Position numbers and translations under genes: made by a program. Of a stretch of DNA of 64,000 bases, positions 43,707-52,475 are shown one piece after another. The first letter of the stretch is position 1, and the number at the start of each line of letters is the position of its first letter. This stretch comes from Bacteroidota bacterium (lineage in GTDB: Bacteria; Bacteroidota; Bacteroidia; Chitinophagales; Chitinophagaceae): assembly GCA_018267725.1 (NCBI GenBank), contig JAFDXY010000015.1, positions 124,001 through 188,000 of the forward strand. The letters run 5' to 3'. Under the pieces are notes generated by a model. That model was not told the DNA's origin. It saw only the letters and a program-made list of their open reading frames with translations, and did not search any database.

Positions 43707-44714
43707 TTACAATAATCCTTTACTTAATAAGTATTCTGCAATTTGTACGGCATTGGTGGCTGCACCTTTACGTAAATTATCGCTCACAATCCACATGTTT
43801 AAAGTTTTAGGTTGTGTTTCATCTCTGCGTAATCTTCCTACAAAAACTTCATCTTTATTGTGTGCATTTAAAGGCATTGGATAATGTTGTGCAGCATCAT
43901 CATTTTCTAAAATTATACCCGGAGCTGTTTGTAATAAATGTTTAACTTCTGTTATATCAAATTCATTTTCAAATTCAACATTTACACTTTCGCTATGCCC
44001 GCCAATTACAGGAATACGAACGGTTGTAGCCGTTACACGAATATTTTCATCCTGCATAATTTTTTTGGTTTCGTTTACCATTTTCATTTCTTCTTTGGTA
44101 TAACCATTTTCTAAAAACACATCTATTTGCGGAATAACATTCATATCAATTTGATATTTATATGCCATCGGGTATTCTGAGCTTCCACCTTTTTCTGCTT
44201 TAATTCTTTCACCAAATAATTGATCAACCGCTTTTTTCCCGGTACCGGTAACACTTTGGTAAGTGCTAACCACCACTCTTTTTATTTTATATTTTTTATG
44301 TAACGGTTGCAGTGCCACTACCATTTGAATGGTTGAGCAATTAGGGTTTGCAATAATAAAATCATCTTTAGTTAAAACTTCTGCATTAACTTCTGGCACT
44401 ACTAATTTTTTTGTAGAATCCATTCTCCATGCAGATGAGTTATCAATTACTTTAATACCTGCTTCTGCAAATTGCGGAGCCCATGTTAAACTTGTGCCTC
44501 CACCCGCCGAAAATATTGCCACCGCTGGTTTTGCTGCAATTGCATCAGCCATACCAACAACTTTATATTTCTTTCCTTTAAACTCAACTTCGTTACCAAC
44601 ACTTCTTTCCGAAGCAACGGGTAATAACTCTGTTACCGGAAAATTTCTTTCGGCTAACACTTGCAACATTTTGGTGCCAACTAAACCTGTAGCACCAACT
44701 ACGGCTACTTTCAT
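43707..44714 (-). CDS. asd: Aspartate-semialdehyde dehydrogenase
   Basis: Reduces aspartyl phosphate to the semialdehyde for Lys, Met, Thr and diaminopimelate synthesis; 335 residues. Rossmann motif VGATGLVGTKML (6-17), catalytic Cys126 in NPNCSTIQM, and DLF-type VDQLFGERI with the catalytic His in HSESVNVEFE. No frameshift or unusual start. It is flanked upstream by a dispersed repeat (44748-44812). Confidence 0.97.
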   Translation of the reverse strand: MKVAVVGATGLVGTKMLQVLAERNFPVTELLPVASERSVGNEVEFKGKKYKVVGMADAIAAKPAVAIFSAGGGTSLTWAPQFAEAGIKVIDNSSAWRMDSTKKLVVPEVNAEVLTKDDFIIANPNCSTIQMVVALQPLHKKYKIKRVVVSTYQSVTGTGKKAVDQLFGERIKAEKGGSSEYPMAYKYQIDMNVIPQIDVFLENGYTKEEMKMVNETKKIMQDENIRVTATTVRIPVIGGHSESVNVEFENEFDITEVKHLLQTAPGIILENDDAAQHYPMPLNAHNKDEVFVGRLRRDETQPKTLNMWIVSDNLRKGAATNAVQIAEYLLSKGLL

Positions 44715-44747
44715 TTTTTTGTTTTTTATTTATTAAAAATTTTTGTT

Positions 44748-44812
44748 ATCAGTTATTGTTTTTCATGGCATCGTCTGTTGTGTCACTCACTTGTGCTTTC
44801 TGTTTTCAAATT
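44748..44812. repeat. Dispersed TTATCA...CACTTGT repeat, copy 2
   Basis: TTATCAGTTATTGTTTTTCA, then TCTGTTGTGTCACTCACTTG, parallel to 9043-9110 over about 60 bases. Both copies are intergenic and in the same orientation relative to a minus-strand gene (nuoH, asd), within about 35-70 bases upstream or downstream of a coding end. Confidence 0.65.
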
Positions 44813-44831
44813 AATAAAAATTAATATTTAT

Positions 44832-44862
44832 AAAAAAGCCTCCCCATTTTTGGGAAGGCTTT
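44832..44862 (-). terminator. Terminator of the M13 peptidase gene
   Basis: AAAGCCTCCCCA (44835-44846) pairs with TGGGAAGGCTTT (44851-44862) with one mismatch, and the minus strand follows with TTTTTT. Its GCCTCCCC arm recalls the palindromic element at nuoJ/K, so it could derive from such a repeat. Confidence 0.8.
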
Positions 44863-44998
44863 CATTATGTTATATACACACATAAAAAAATTAAGCAACT
44901 TCCCTTTTAAGGAGTTTGTTTCTTAATCTTTATGTTCGTAATTTTTTTCATTTGCGTTGCGAATGTATTGCTAAACCTAATTGATGCCAAAAATTTAT

Positions 44999-47020
44999 TT
45001 ACCAAATTTTTATCCTTTCACTTTCAGGTTTATACATTTTATTGACTGGTTGCACATTAAATGCTTTATAAAATGGAGTAAAGTTTTGCAGCGGACCCAA
45101 AACACGATACATAGGTGGCGAGTGAGGGTCTGTATTAAGATACATTCTTTCTAATTCAGGTTTTAATTTTTCTCTCCAAATTTGTGCAAACGAAATAAAG
45201 AAGCGTTGGTCTGGCGTAAAGCCATCAATTTTAATAGTATCTTTTCCTTGTTTGGTCATTTTAAAAGCATCGTAAGCTATAGCAATTCCACCAATATCTG
45301 CCATATTTTCTCCGGTGGTTAAAGCTCCGTTAATATGCAAAGAATCTAACATAACAAACGAGTTGTACAGATTTATTACTTGTTTGCTTTTAGCTACAAA
45401 CTTTACACTGTCTTCTTTTTCCCACCAGTTTTTCATATTACCATCTTTATCATACTGGGCACCTTGATCGTCAAAACCATGTGTCATTTCATGACCAATT
45501 ACCATTCCTATTCCTCCGTAATTAATGGCATCATCGGCTTGCGGATCAAAAAAAGGAAACTGTAATATACCTGCCGGAAAAACTATTTCATTAAACGAAG
45601 GATTGTAATATGCATTAATAGTTGGTGGTGTCATTCCCCATTCTGTTTTATCAACAGGTTTGCCCAATTTACCAAGTTGATATTGAAACTCGTTGGTTGT
45701 TGCAGAAATAATATTTTCTACATACGTATTTTTTTTAATAGATACTTTACTGTAATCTTTCCATTTATCAGTGTAACCAATTTTTTTCAAAAAAGCATGT
45801 AACTTATCTTTTGCTTTTACTTTGGTTTCATTACTCATCCAATCTAAATTGGTTATTCTTGTTTCAAATGCTGTTTGTAAATTATTAATTAATTCTGCCA
45901 TTCTTTTTTTGGCATCTTCAGTAAAATATTTTTTTACATATAGTTGTCCTAATGCATCGCCAATATTATTGTTTATTACTCCGTAAACACGCTCCCACCT
46001 TGGTTTTTGTTGTTGTTGCCCGCTTAATGTTTTTCCGTACTGAAATATTGCATTTACAAATGCACTGCTTAATGCTCCGGCAAAATCTTTTGTAAAGTGA
46101 ATACGGTAATACGCTTTCCAAGTATCAATTGGAACCGTAGTTAACAGCTCGTTTAATTTTTGATAATATGCTGGTTGTTCAATATTTGCCGAATCTGTTT
46201 TTGCTCCAATATTTTGTAAATAAGTACTCCAGCCTATTGTGGGCATTTTTTTATCTAATGCCGAAATATAAAATTTGTTGTAATTGCTTTGTGGGTCTCT
46301 TAATTCTACATTGGTTCTATGGCTTGCTGCCATTTGTTTTTCTAAAGCATAAACATTTGTAGCTTTTTTAGTTGCAGCGGCAGAATCATCTCCCAATAAC
46401 ATAAATGTTTTTTGCATATATGTTTGATATGCTTTTTGAACCCGAAGTGTTGCAGAGTCTGTTTTAAAATAATAATCTCTATCGGGTAAACCAATACCTG
46501 TTTGTGAAAAATTAATAATATTTGTTCCACTATTTTTTTGATCAGATGCTATATAAAAAGAAACAATAAAAAAACGATTGAGTTTATTAAACTCTGATTC
46601 AAGTTTCATTATACTTTGAGCATTGGTAATAGCATCTATTTTATCGAGGTAAGGTTTTATAGGTGTATAGCCTAATTTTTCAATAGTAGCAGTATCCATT
46701 CCGCTAACATAAAAATCTCCAACTTGTTGTTCAGCACTTCCAGTAGGTTTTTCTATTTTAGAAACATCATCAAATATTGTTTTAATATGCTCTTTTGTTC
46801 TGTTATAAACATCTAAAAAAGCACCAACACCAGATTCTGTTGCAGGTATTTTAGCAGTATCTATCCATTTACCATTAACGTATAAAAAAAAGTTATCGCC
46901 GGGTTTTACGGAAGAATCCATATAACCTGTTTCAATAAATTTTTGTGTGGGTTGCGAATTATTTTTACAAGCATAAAAAGCAAAAGCAAGTAAAAGCAAG
47001 CAGGACGTTTGTTTAATCAT
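44999..47020 (-). CDS. M13 family metallopeptidase (neprilysin/PepO-like) lipoprotein
   Basis: A 673-residue zinc endopeptidase with lipobox AFYAC (Cys18). VIGHEMTHGFDDQGAQYD carries the HExxH site (about residue 507), with the third ligand Glu in ENMADIGGIAIAYD. The N-terminal region SSVKPGDNFFLYVNGKW is the usual M13 start, and the C-terminal VQPVNKMYKPESERIKIW ends in W as in the family. It cleaves short peptides in the periplasm. Single-gene unit. Confidence 0.95.
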   Translation of the reverse strand: MIKQTSCLLLLAFAFYACKNNSQPTQKFIETGYMDSSVKPGDNFFLYVNGKWIDTAKIPATESGVGAFLDVYNRTKEHIKTIFDDVSKIEKPTGSAEQQVGDFYVSGMDTATIEKLGYTPIKPYLDKIDAITNAQSIMKLESEFNKLNRFFIVSFYIASDQKNSGTNIINFSQTGIGLPDRDYYFKTDSATLRVQKAYQTYMQKTFMLLGDDSAAATKKATNVYALEKQMAASHRTNVELRDPQSNYNKFYISALDKKMPTIGWSTYLQNIGAKTDSANIEQPAYYQKLNELLTTVPIDTWKAYYRIHFTKDFAGALSSAFVNAIFQYGKTLSGQQQQKPRWERVYGVINNNIGDALGQLYVKKYFTEDAKKRMAELINNLQTAFETRITNLDWMSNETKVKAKDKLHAFLKKIGYTDKWKDYSKVSIKKNTYVENIISATTNEFQYQLGKLGKPVDKTEWGMTPPTINAYYNPSFNEIVFPAGILQFPFFDPQADDAINYGGIGMVIGHEMTHGFDDQGAQYDKDGNMKNWWEKEDSVKFVAKSKQVINLYNSFVMLDSLHINGALTTGENMADIGGIAIAYDAFKMTKQGKDTIKIDGFTPDQRFFISFAQIWREKLKPELERMYLNTDPHSPPMYRVLGPLQNFTPFYKAFNVQPVNKMYKPESERIKIW

Positions 47021-47102
47021 ATTAAATATTTTAAGAACGGTAAGGTAAATAAAAAGAACTCTAATTTTAAGAAAATTATATTTTTTAGAAGAAAGTTTTA
47101 TA

Positions 47103-47137
47103 AAAAAGAAAGCTTACCCTAATTAAGAATAAGCTTT
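47103..47137 (-). terminator. Terminator of feoB
   Basis: AAAGCTTA (47109-47116) pairs with TAAGCTTT (47130-47137); the minus strand then reads TTCTTTTTTA. It lies 36 bases beyond the feoB stop. Confidence 0.75.
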
Positions 47138-47172
47138 TTGTGTACACAATATTGTTGGTGTTGAATGTGTTA

Positions 47173-49290
47173 TTATTTTAAAATTTGATAGACTATAAAA
47201 CTCATTACATAAGCCAAGCTTGTCATATAAATTAATTGAATTATAGGCCATTTCCATGTTTTGGTTTCGCGTTTTACAACAGCCAATGTACTCATACATT
47301 GCATGGCTAATAAATAAAATACCATTAACGAAAAAGCAGTTGCTAATGTGTAAACAGTTGTTCCATCTTCATTTTTAGCGTTTTGCATTTTTTCTCTGAG
47401 AGATGCATCGTCATTTTCTTCTACGCTATACAATGTTGCCATTGTGCCTACAAAAACTTCTCTTGCCGCAAAAGATGTAATTAATGCAATACCAATTTTC
47501 CAATCGTACCCTAAAGGTTTTATGGCAGGTTCAATGGTTTTACCTAAAACACCTGCATAAGAATTTTGTAATTTTTCGGTTGATAATTTTTTTTCAAGTG
47601 TTGCGGTTTGTTCTGGTTGTTGTTGAATAAGTGTTGCATATTTTGCTTCAACATTTTTTATTCTATTACCAGGCCCGTAAGAACTTAAAAACCATAACAG
47701 TAAGCTAATTATCATAATTATTTTTCCTGCATCGGTTACAAAAATTTTAGCTTTTTGCATCATTGTTATTCCAACATTTTTCCAACGTGGAGAACGGTAA
47801 ATAGGTAATTCTAAAATAAAAAAACTTTTCTCTTTTACTTTAATCAAAAACTTTAAAACATAGCTTACTATTAATGCCATTACTACGCCAAATAAATACA
47901 AAGCCATCATTACCAAACCTTGTAAACTTAAAAAACCAAAATAATATTTTGTAGGTACTGCTAATGCTATAAGAATAGTAAATACAGGTAATCTTGCACT
48001 GCAACTCATTAACGGTGTTACTAAAATGGTAAGCAGTCTTTCTTTTTTATTTTCAATATTTCTGGCACTCATTATTGCGGGCACAGCACACGCAAAGCCG
48101 CTAATCATAGGCATTACACTTTTTCCGTTTAAGCCAACTTTACGCATTAATTTATCACTTAAAAAACTAATACGTGCCATGTATCCCGTATCTTCTAAAA
48201 TGGTAATTAACCCAAACAAAATCATTATTTGTGGTACAAAAACCATAATGCCACTTAGCCCTGCAACAATTCCATTGGTCAATAAATTACTCCACCAAAC
48301 TTCTGGCAAACTACTGTTTAAATAAATTTTTAATTGCGTAAAACACCAATCAATTCCATCCATCGGGTATTGTGCCAACCAAAAAATACTTTGAAACAAA
48401 ACAAACAAAACACTAATTAAAATAAGGTAACCCCAAGTTCTGTGCAATAAAATATTATCTAATTTATCTGTAAAAATTTTCTTTTCTAACGGACCCGGCT
48501 CTACCACATTTTTTTGCATAATTTGTCTAATGCGTTGGTACCGTTGTACTACTTCTTCGGCTTGTATTTTAGCAGGATTGAATTTGTTATCAATTTCTAT
48601 TTGTTCAATTTTTTCTTGTAAATCATTATTTAATGGAAAGTTTTCATGATTTACTAAATAATGAATAGAAGCATAATCACTTAAAGAAAATAATTGCTGA
48701 ATACTTTCAACAGCATTGATTGCAAAAGATTTTATATTAATAAAATCTCTTACAGGAACTTTATAGTTTTGATGAATAGTTTGAGCTAATGCTTTTTTTA
48801 ACTGATTTAATCCTTTATCTTTTCTTGGATTAACAGCAATAATAGGAACACCCAACTCTGCCTCTAACCCATTAATATCTATTTTAATATCTTTCTTTGT
48901 AGCAATATCATTCATGGTTAAAGCAATAACCACCGGAATTTTTAAATCAATTATTTGACTGCAAAAAAGAAGATTACGTTTTAAATTACTTGCATCGGCA
49001 ACTAATAAAACAATATCGGGTTTTACCTCTTCATCAACACTCATCAATACTTTATATGCAACCCATTCATCTGCTCTTCGTGGATATAAAGAATAGGTTC
49101 CCGGCAAATCAACCAATTCAACTTCTTCATTTTCAATTTTTATTGATCCCGTTTTTTTATCAACAGTTACGCCCGGAAAATTTCCAACCTTTTGGTTTAA
49201 ACCCGTAAGTGCATTAAACAAAGATGTTTTTCCGCTATTGGGGTTGCCCACCAAAGCAATATGTATTTTATTTTTATTCACCGCAAACAA
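47173..49290 (-). CDS. feoB: Ferrous iron transport protein B
   Basis: A 705-residue Fe(II) transporter. G-protein domain at the N-terminus: GNPNSGKTS (G1, about 15-23), GVTVDKK (G2), DLPGTYSL (G3), LTMND (G4 variant of NxxD). The membrane part has the gate regions with GISGF-like MISGFACAVPAIMSARNI and LTTCARLPVF-like MSCSARLPVFTI, and the second gate GFSLVFAAREVF-like SFAAREVFVGTM. feoA is not next to it; the neighbouring gene upstream on the other strand is an M28 peptidase. Stand-alone FeoB occurs in other bacteria. Confidence 0.95.
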   Translation of the reverse strand: MFAVNKNKIHIALVGNPNSGKTSLFNALTGLNQKVGNFPGVTVDKKTGSIKIENEEVELVDLPGTYSLYPRRADEWVAYKVLMSVDEEVKPDIVLLVADASNLKRNLLFCSQIIDLKIPVVIALTMNDIATKKDIKIDINGLEAELGVPIIAVNPRKDKGLNQLKKALAQTIHQNYKVPVRDFINIKSFAINAVESIQQLFSLSDYASIHYLVNHENFPLNNDLQEKIEQIEIDNKFNPAKIQAEEVVQRYQRIRQIMQKNVVEPGPLEKKIFTDKLDNILLHRTWGYLILISVLFVLFQSIFWLAQYPMDGIDWCFTQLKIYLNSSLPEVWWSNLLTNGIVAGLSGIMVFVPQIMILFGLITILEDTGYMARISFLSDKLMRKVGLNGKSVMPMISGFACAVPAIMSARNIENKKERLLTILVTPLMSCSARLPVFTILIALAVPTKYYFGFLSLQGLVMMALYLFGVVMALIVSYVLKFLIKVKEKSFFILELPIYRSPRWKNVGITMMQKAKIFVTDAGKIIMIISLLLWFLSSYGPGNRIKNVEAKYATLIQQQPEQTATLEKKLSTEKLQNSYAGVLGKTIEPAIKPLGYDWKIGIALITSFAAREVFVGTMATLYSVEENDDASLREKMQNAKNEDGTTVYTLATAFSLMVFYLLAMQCMSTLAVVKRETKTWKWPIIQLIYMTSLAYVMSFIVYQILK

Positions 49291-49398
49291 AAATATAAGC
49301 AGCGTATAGCATAAGGTTACGAGGTTGGGAAAAGAATATTATAAATTCAGTAATTTAAAGATACACGAATGGTTATTTTTGCTGAACGAATATTTTAT

Positions 49399-51051
49399 AT
49401 GAAACAAACACTTATTCTGCTGTTGGCATTACCAACACTTGTATTTGCACAAAGCAAAAAGAAAAAATTAAAGTTAGAAAAAGAAGCTAACATGGCTATT
49501 GAAAACAGATTACAACAACATATACGCTACTTAGCCAGCGATAGTTTAGAAGGAAGAGGAACCGGAACAAAAGGTGAAACACTTGCAAGCCAATACATTA
49601 TTAACCAATACGAAGCAATGCAGTTAGAACCCAAAGGCAGTAATGGTTATTTACAAAATTTTGATATTGATGAAGGCAAACATGCAAACGCCGCAACAAC
49701 TTATTTAATAGTAAATAATAATAAAGCCGAATTGCAAAAAGATTTTTTTGCTTTAGCATTTAGTACCAACGCTACTGTAAATGGAAATGTTGCTGTTGCT
49801 TTAAATCAAGCAAACAATTCTTGGTTTAAAGATTTAAGAGATGTGTTGGAAGAAAACCAAAATAATCCGCATTTTGATGTTGAAGATTATATAAAAAAAG
49901 AAGCCGATAAAGTTGCAGCTAAAAAAGCAACAGCATTAATTCTTTATAACTCATCAAACATTACAGATAATGTTCAGTTTAATAAAAACGATAAATCTGC
50001 CTTAACAAAAATTCCTGTATTGTATGTAACAAAAGATGGTTTCAAAAAATTTTTTAGCGATGAAACAGTTACACAGAATATTCAACTACGTGTTGCTCTT
50101 TCACAAAAAATAAGAAAATCAAAAAACATTGTTGCTTATATTAATAACAATGCAGCAACAACTGTAATTATTGGTGCACATTATGATCATTTAGGTTATG
50201 GAGAAGATCATAATGCATTAGATACAGGTCATGTAATTCACAACGGTGCAGATGATAATGCCAGCGGAACCGCCGCCGTTATTGAATTAGCAAGAATGTT
50301 AAAACAATCATCACCCAAAAACAACAACTATTTATTTATTAATTTTTCAGCAGAAGAATTAGGTTTATTAGGAAGTAAATATTGGTTAGAACATCCTACC
50401 ACTAACATTACAGCCAACTATATGATAAATATGGATATGGTTGGAAGATATGATACCACACACAAATTAACTATTGGTGGTTATGGCACTTCTCCTTACT
50501 GGGGCAATTTATTTTCAACAACAACCAACAAAAATTTATTACTGCATTTTGATAGTAGCGGCAGTGGTCCAAGTGATCATGAAGCATTTTACAGAAAAGA
50601 TATTCCTGTATTATTTTTCTTTACAGGAAGCCACTCAGATTATCATAAAGCAACAGATGATTGGTATAAAATTAATTATGTAGGAGAAAGAGAAATTGTA
50701 CAATACATCTATCAAATAATTGCAGCAACAGATGCAAAAGGTAAATTAACATTTACCAAAACACGCGAGCAGCAAATGGGCAAAAGCACAAAGTTTACAG
50801 TTAGTTTAGGTGTTATACCCGATTACGGATTTACAGGAACAGGTGTTAAAATTGATGGTGTTAGCGGCGGAAAATTAGGAGAGAGAATTGGTTTGCAAGC
50901 CGGAGATATTTTATTGCAATTAGGCGATTATAAGTTTGTAGATGTTATGAGTTATATGGAAACTTTAAGCAAGTTTAAAAAAGGAGATAAAACAAAACTT
51001 CATATAAAAAGAAACAACGAAGAAAAAGTGTTTGATATAGAATTTCAATAA
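49399..51051 (+). CDS. M28 aminopeptidase with C-terminal PDZ domain
   Basis: A 550-residue secreted peptidase from the ATG at 49399, giving a signal peptide M-KQTLILLLALPTLVFAQ; the frame opens 10 codons earlier without improving it. Two-zinc site: His/Asp in GAHYDHLG and NGADDNASGT, the Glu pair in FSAEELGLLGS, Asp in INMDMVGR, His in HSDYHKATDDW. A PDZ domain ends the protein (residues about 470-550: IDGVSGGKLGERIGLQAGDI ...). A protease-associated insert is seen at about 115-200. Divergent from feoB. Confidence 0.93.
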   Translation: MKQTLILLLALPTLVFAQSKKKKLKLEKEANMAIENRLQQHIRYLASDSLEGRGTGTKGETLASQYIINQYEAMQLEPKGSNGYLQNFDIDEGKHANAATTYLIVNNNKAELQKDFFALAFSTNATVNGNVAVALNQANNSWFKDLRDVLEENQNNPHFDVEDYIKKEADKVAAKKATALILYNSSNITDNVQFNKNDKSALTKIPVLYVTKDGFKKFFSDETVTQNIQLRVALSQKIRKSKNIVAYINNNAATTVIIGAHYDHLGYGEDHNALDTGHVIHNGADDNASGTAAVIELARMLKQSSPKNNNYLFINFSAEELGLLGSKYWLEHPTTNITANYMINMDMVGRYDTTHKLTIGGYGTSPYWGNLFSTTTNKNLLLHFDSSGSGPSDHEAFYRKDIPVLFFFTGSHSDYHKATDDWYKINYVGEREIVQYIYQIIAATDAKGKLTFTKTREQQMGKSTKFTVSLGVIPDYGFTGTGVKIDGVSGGKLGERIGLQAGDILLQLGDYKFVDVMSYMETLSKFKKGDKTKLHIKRNNEEKVFDIEFQ

Positions 51052-51486
51052 ATGAAACTAAAACTTGATATTGAATCTTTAAACGATGATTTTTTTGCAG
51101 ATGCACGCCTGCTGGGCATTACAGCACCTGTAAAAAGTTATCAGTTTTGTTTACACTTAAATAAAAAGTTAGGATTTAATTTTAAATTAAACAGCGATAA
51201 CGAAATTCATCTTCGAAAAAAAAATCGTAATTATTATTTTAATATTTACGAATCAGCCGAGCAAAATAGTTTTTTAGTTCACTACTTATACCACAATCAA
51301 TTTGATGGAGAATATTTATTGCCCGAATTTAAACATATAGATTTTTTATGGTTAATGAAAGGAGATTTGGTTGATGAAGAAAAATGTAATTGGATAAAAC
51401 AAGCAGTAAAAATTATTGATGGCGTTCAACTTATTGCAGAACTAACCAACGAAAAAATTAAAAATAAAGGGAATATGATTTTTTAA
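51052..51486 (+). CDS. IPExxxVDY-family protein
   Basis: A 144-residue cytosolic protein starting at the base after the M28 stop. The family's namesake motif appears here as LPEFKHIDF (residues about 97-105). N-terminal [20 protein letters not shown] is typical. The function is unknown; the family is restricted to Bacteroidota. It is followed after 14 bases by the PCD gene, so it is in an operon of unrelated-looking genes. Confidence 0.8.
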   Translation: MKLKLDIESLNDDFFADARLLGITAPVKSYQFCLHLNKKLGFNFKLNSDNEIHLRKKNRNYYFNIYESAEQNSFLVHYLYHNQFDGEYLLPEFKHIDFLWLMKGDLVDEEKCNWIKQAVKIIDGVQLIAELTNEKIKNKGNMIF

Positions 51487-51500
51487 TAAAACAATCTATC

Positions 51501-51731
51501 ATGTGGCAAGAGCAAAATAATCAGCTTTATAAAAAATTCGAGTTTAAAAATTTTTCAGAAGCATTTGCATTTATGGTAAAAGTAGCCATTGAAGCAGAAA
51601 AAATAAACCATCATCCTTTGTGGACAAACGTTTACAACAAAGTTGAAATTTGGTTAAACACACACGATGCCGGAAATATTATTACAGAAAAAGATTATCT
51701 CTTAGCAAAAAAAATTGATGCATTAGTTTAA
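51501..51731 (+). CDS. Pterin-4a-carbinolamine dehydratase (PCD/DCoH)
   Basis: A 76-residue protein. [20 protein letters not shown] followed by [20 protein letters not shown] and [11 protein letters not shown] is the full PCD signature, including the catalytic EKxxHHP histidines. It dehydrates 4a-hydroxytetrahydropterin; no aromatic amino-acid hydroxylase is in the window, so the pathway role is open. Slightly short at the N-terminus compared with 90-110 residue relatives. Confidence 0.92.
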   Translation: MWQEQNNQLYKKFEFKNFSEAFAFMVKVAIEAEKINHHPLWTNVYNKVEIWLNTHDAGNIITEKDYLLAKKIDALV

Positions 51732-51755
51732 ATAATTTTCACAAAAAAAATAAAA

Positions 51756-52394
51756 ATGCTTTCTTCAATAGCCGATATAAGAACCGATTATAAACTGCAA
51801 ACATTAAACGAGGTAGATGTTGCAATAAACCCTTTTCAACAATTCACCAAATGGTGGAACCAAGCCATACAAAGCAAAGTAACAGAAGTAAATGCATTTA
51901 CCTTAGCCACTGCATCTAAAACAGGCAAACCATCTGCACGCATTGTTTTATTAAAAGGATACGATGAAAATGGTTTTGTTTTCTTCACCAATTATAATAG
52001 TCATAAAGGTCAAGAGTTAATAGAAAACCCTTTTGCAGCAATTGTATTTTTTTGGAATGAATTAGAACGCCAAATAAGAATTGAAGGAACGGTTGAAAAA
52101 ATTAGCCAACAAGAAAGTGAAGAATATTTTCACGCTCGCCCCGCAGGCAGCCAAATTGGTGCATGGGCAAGCCCGCAAAGTACCGTTATTTCCAACAGAG
52201 AAATATTAGAAAAAAACGAAACAGAATACAAAAATAAATTCGGAGAAAATATTCCTAAACCTCCGCATTGGGGCGGCTTTGTTGTAAAGCCTATATTGTT
52301 TGAGTTTTGGCAAGGCAGAAGCAGCCGCTTACACGATAGAATACAATACACGCCGCAAAATAATAATTGGAAAATTGAAAGGCTTGCACCTTAA
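51756..52394 (+). CDS. pdxH: Pyridoxamine 5'-phosphate oxidase
   Basis: FMN-dependent oxidase making pyridoxal 5'-phosphate, 212 residues. Signatures: PSARIVLLKGYDENGFVFFT, NSHKGQELIENPFAAIVFFW, EYFHARPAGSQIGAWASPQS, and the C-terminal PDXH_C: EFWQGRSSRLHDRIQY. A complete gene, 24 bases after the PCD gene and likely in the same operon. Confidence 0.97.
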   Translation: MLSSIADIRTDYKLQTLNEVDVAINPFQQFTKWWNQAIQSKVTEVNAFTLATASKTGKPSARIVLLKGYDENGFVFFTNYNSHKGQELIENPFAAIVFFWNELERQIRIEGTVEKISQQESEEYFHARPAGSQIGAWASPQSTVISNREILEKNETEYKNKFGENIPKPPHWGGFVVKPILFEFWQGRSSRLHDRIQYTPQNNNWKIERLAP

Positions 52395-52475
52395 CTATTC
52401 TTAAAAAAATAAAGAAAAAAATAATTATTTTCTCACACTTCTTTTATCAACATGCCTGCCACTTAACTTGCAGCC

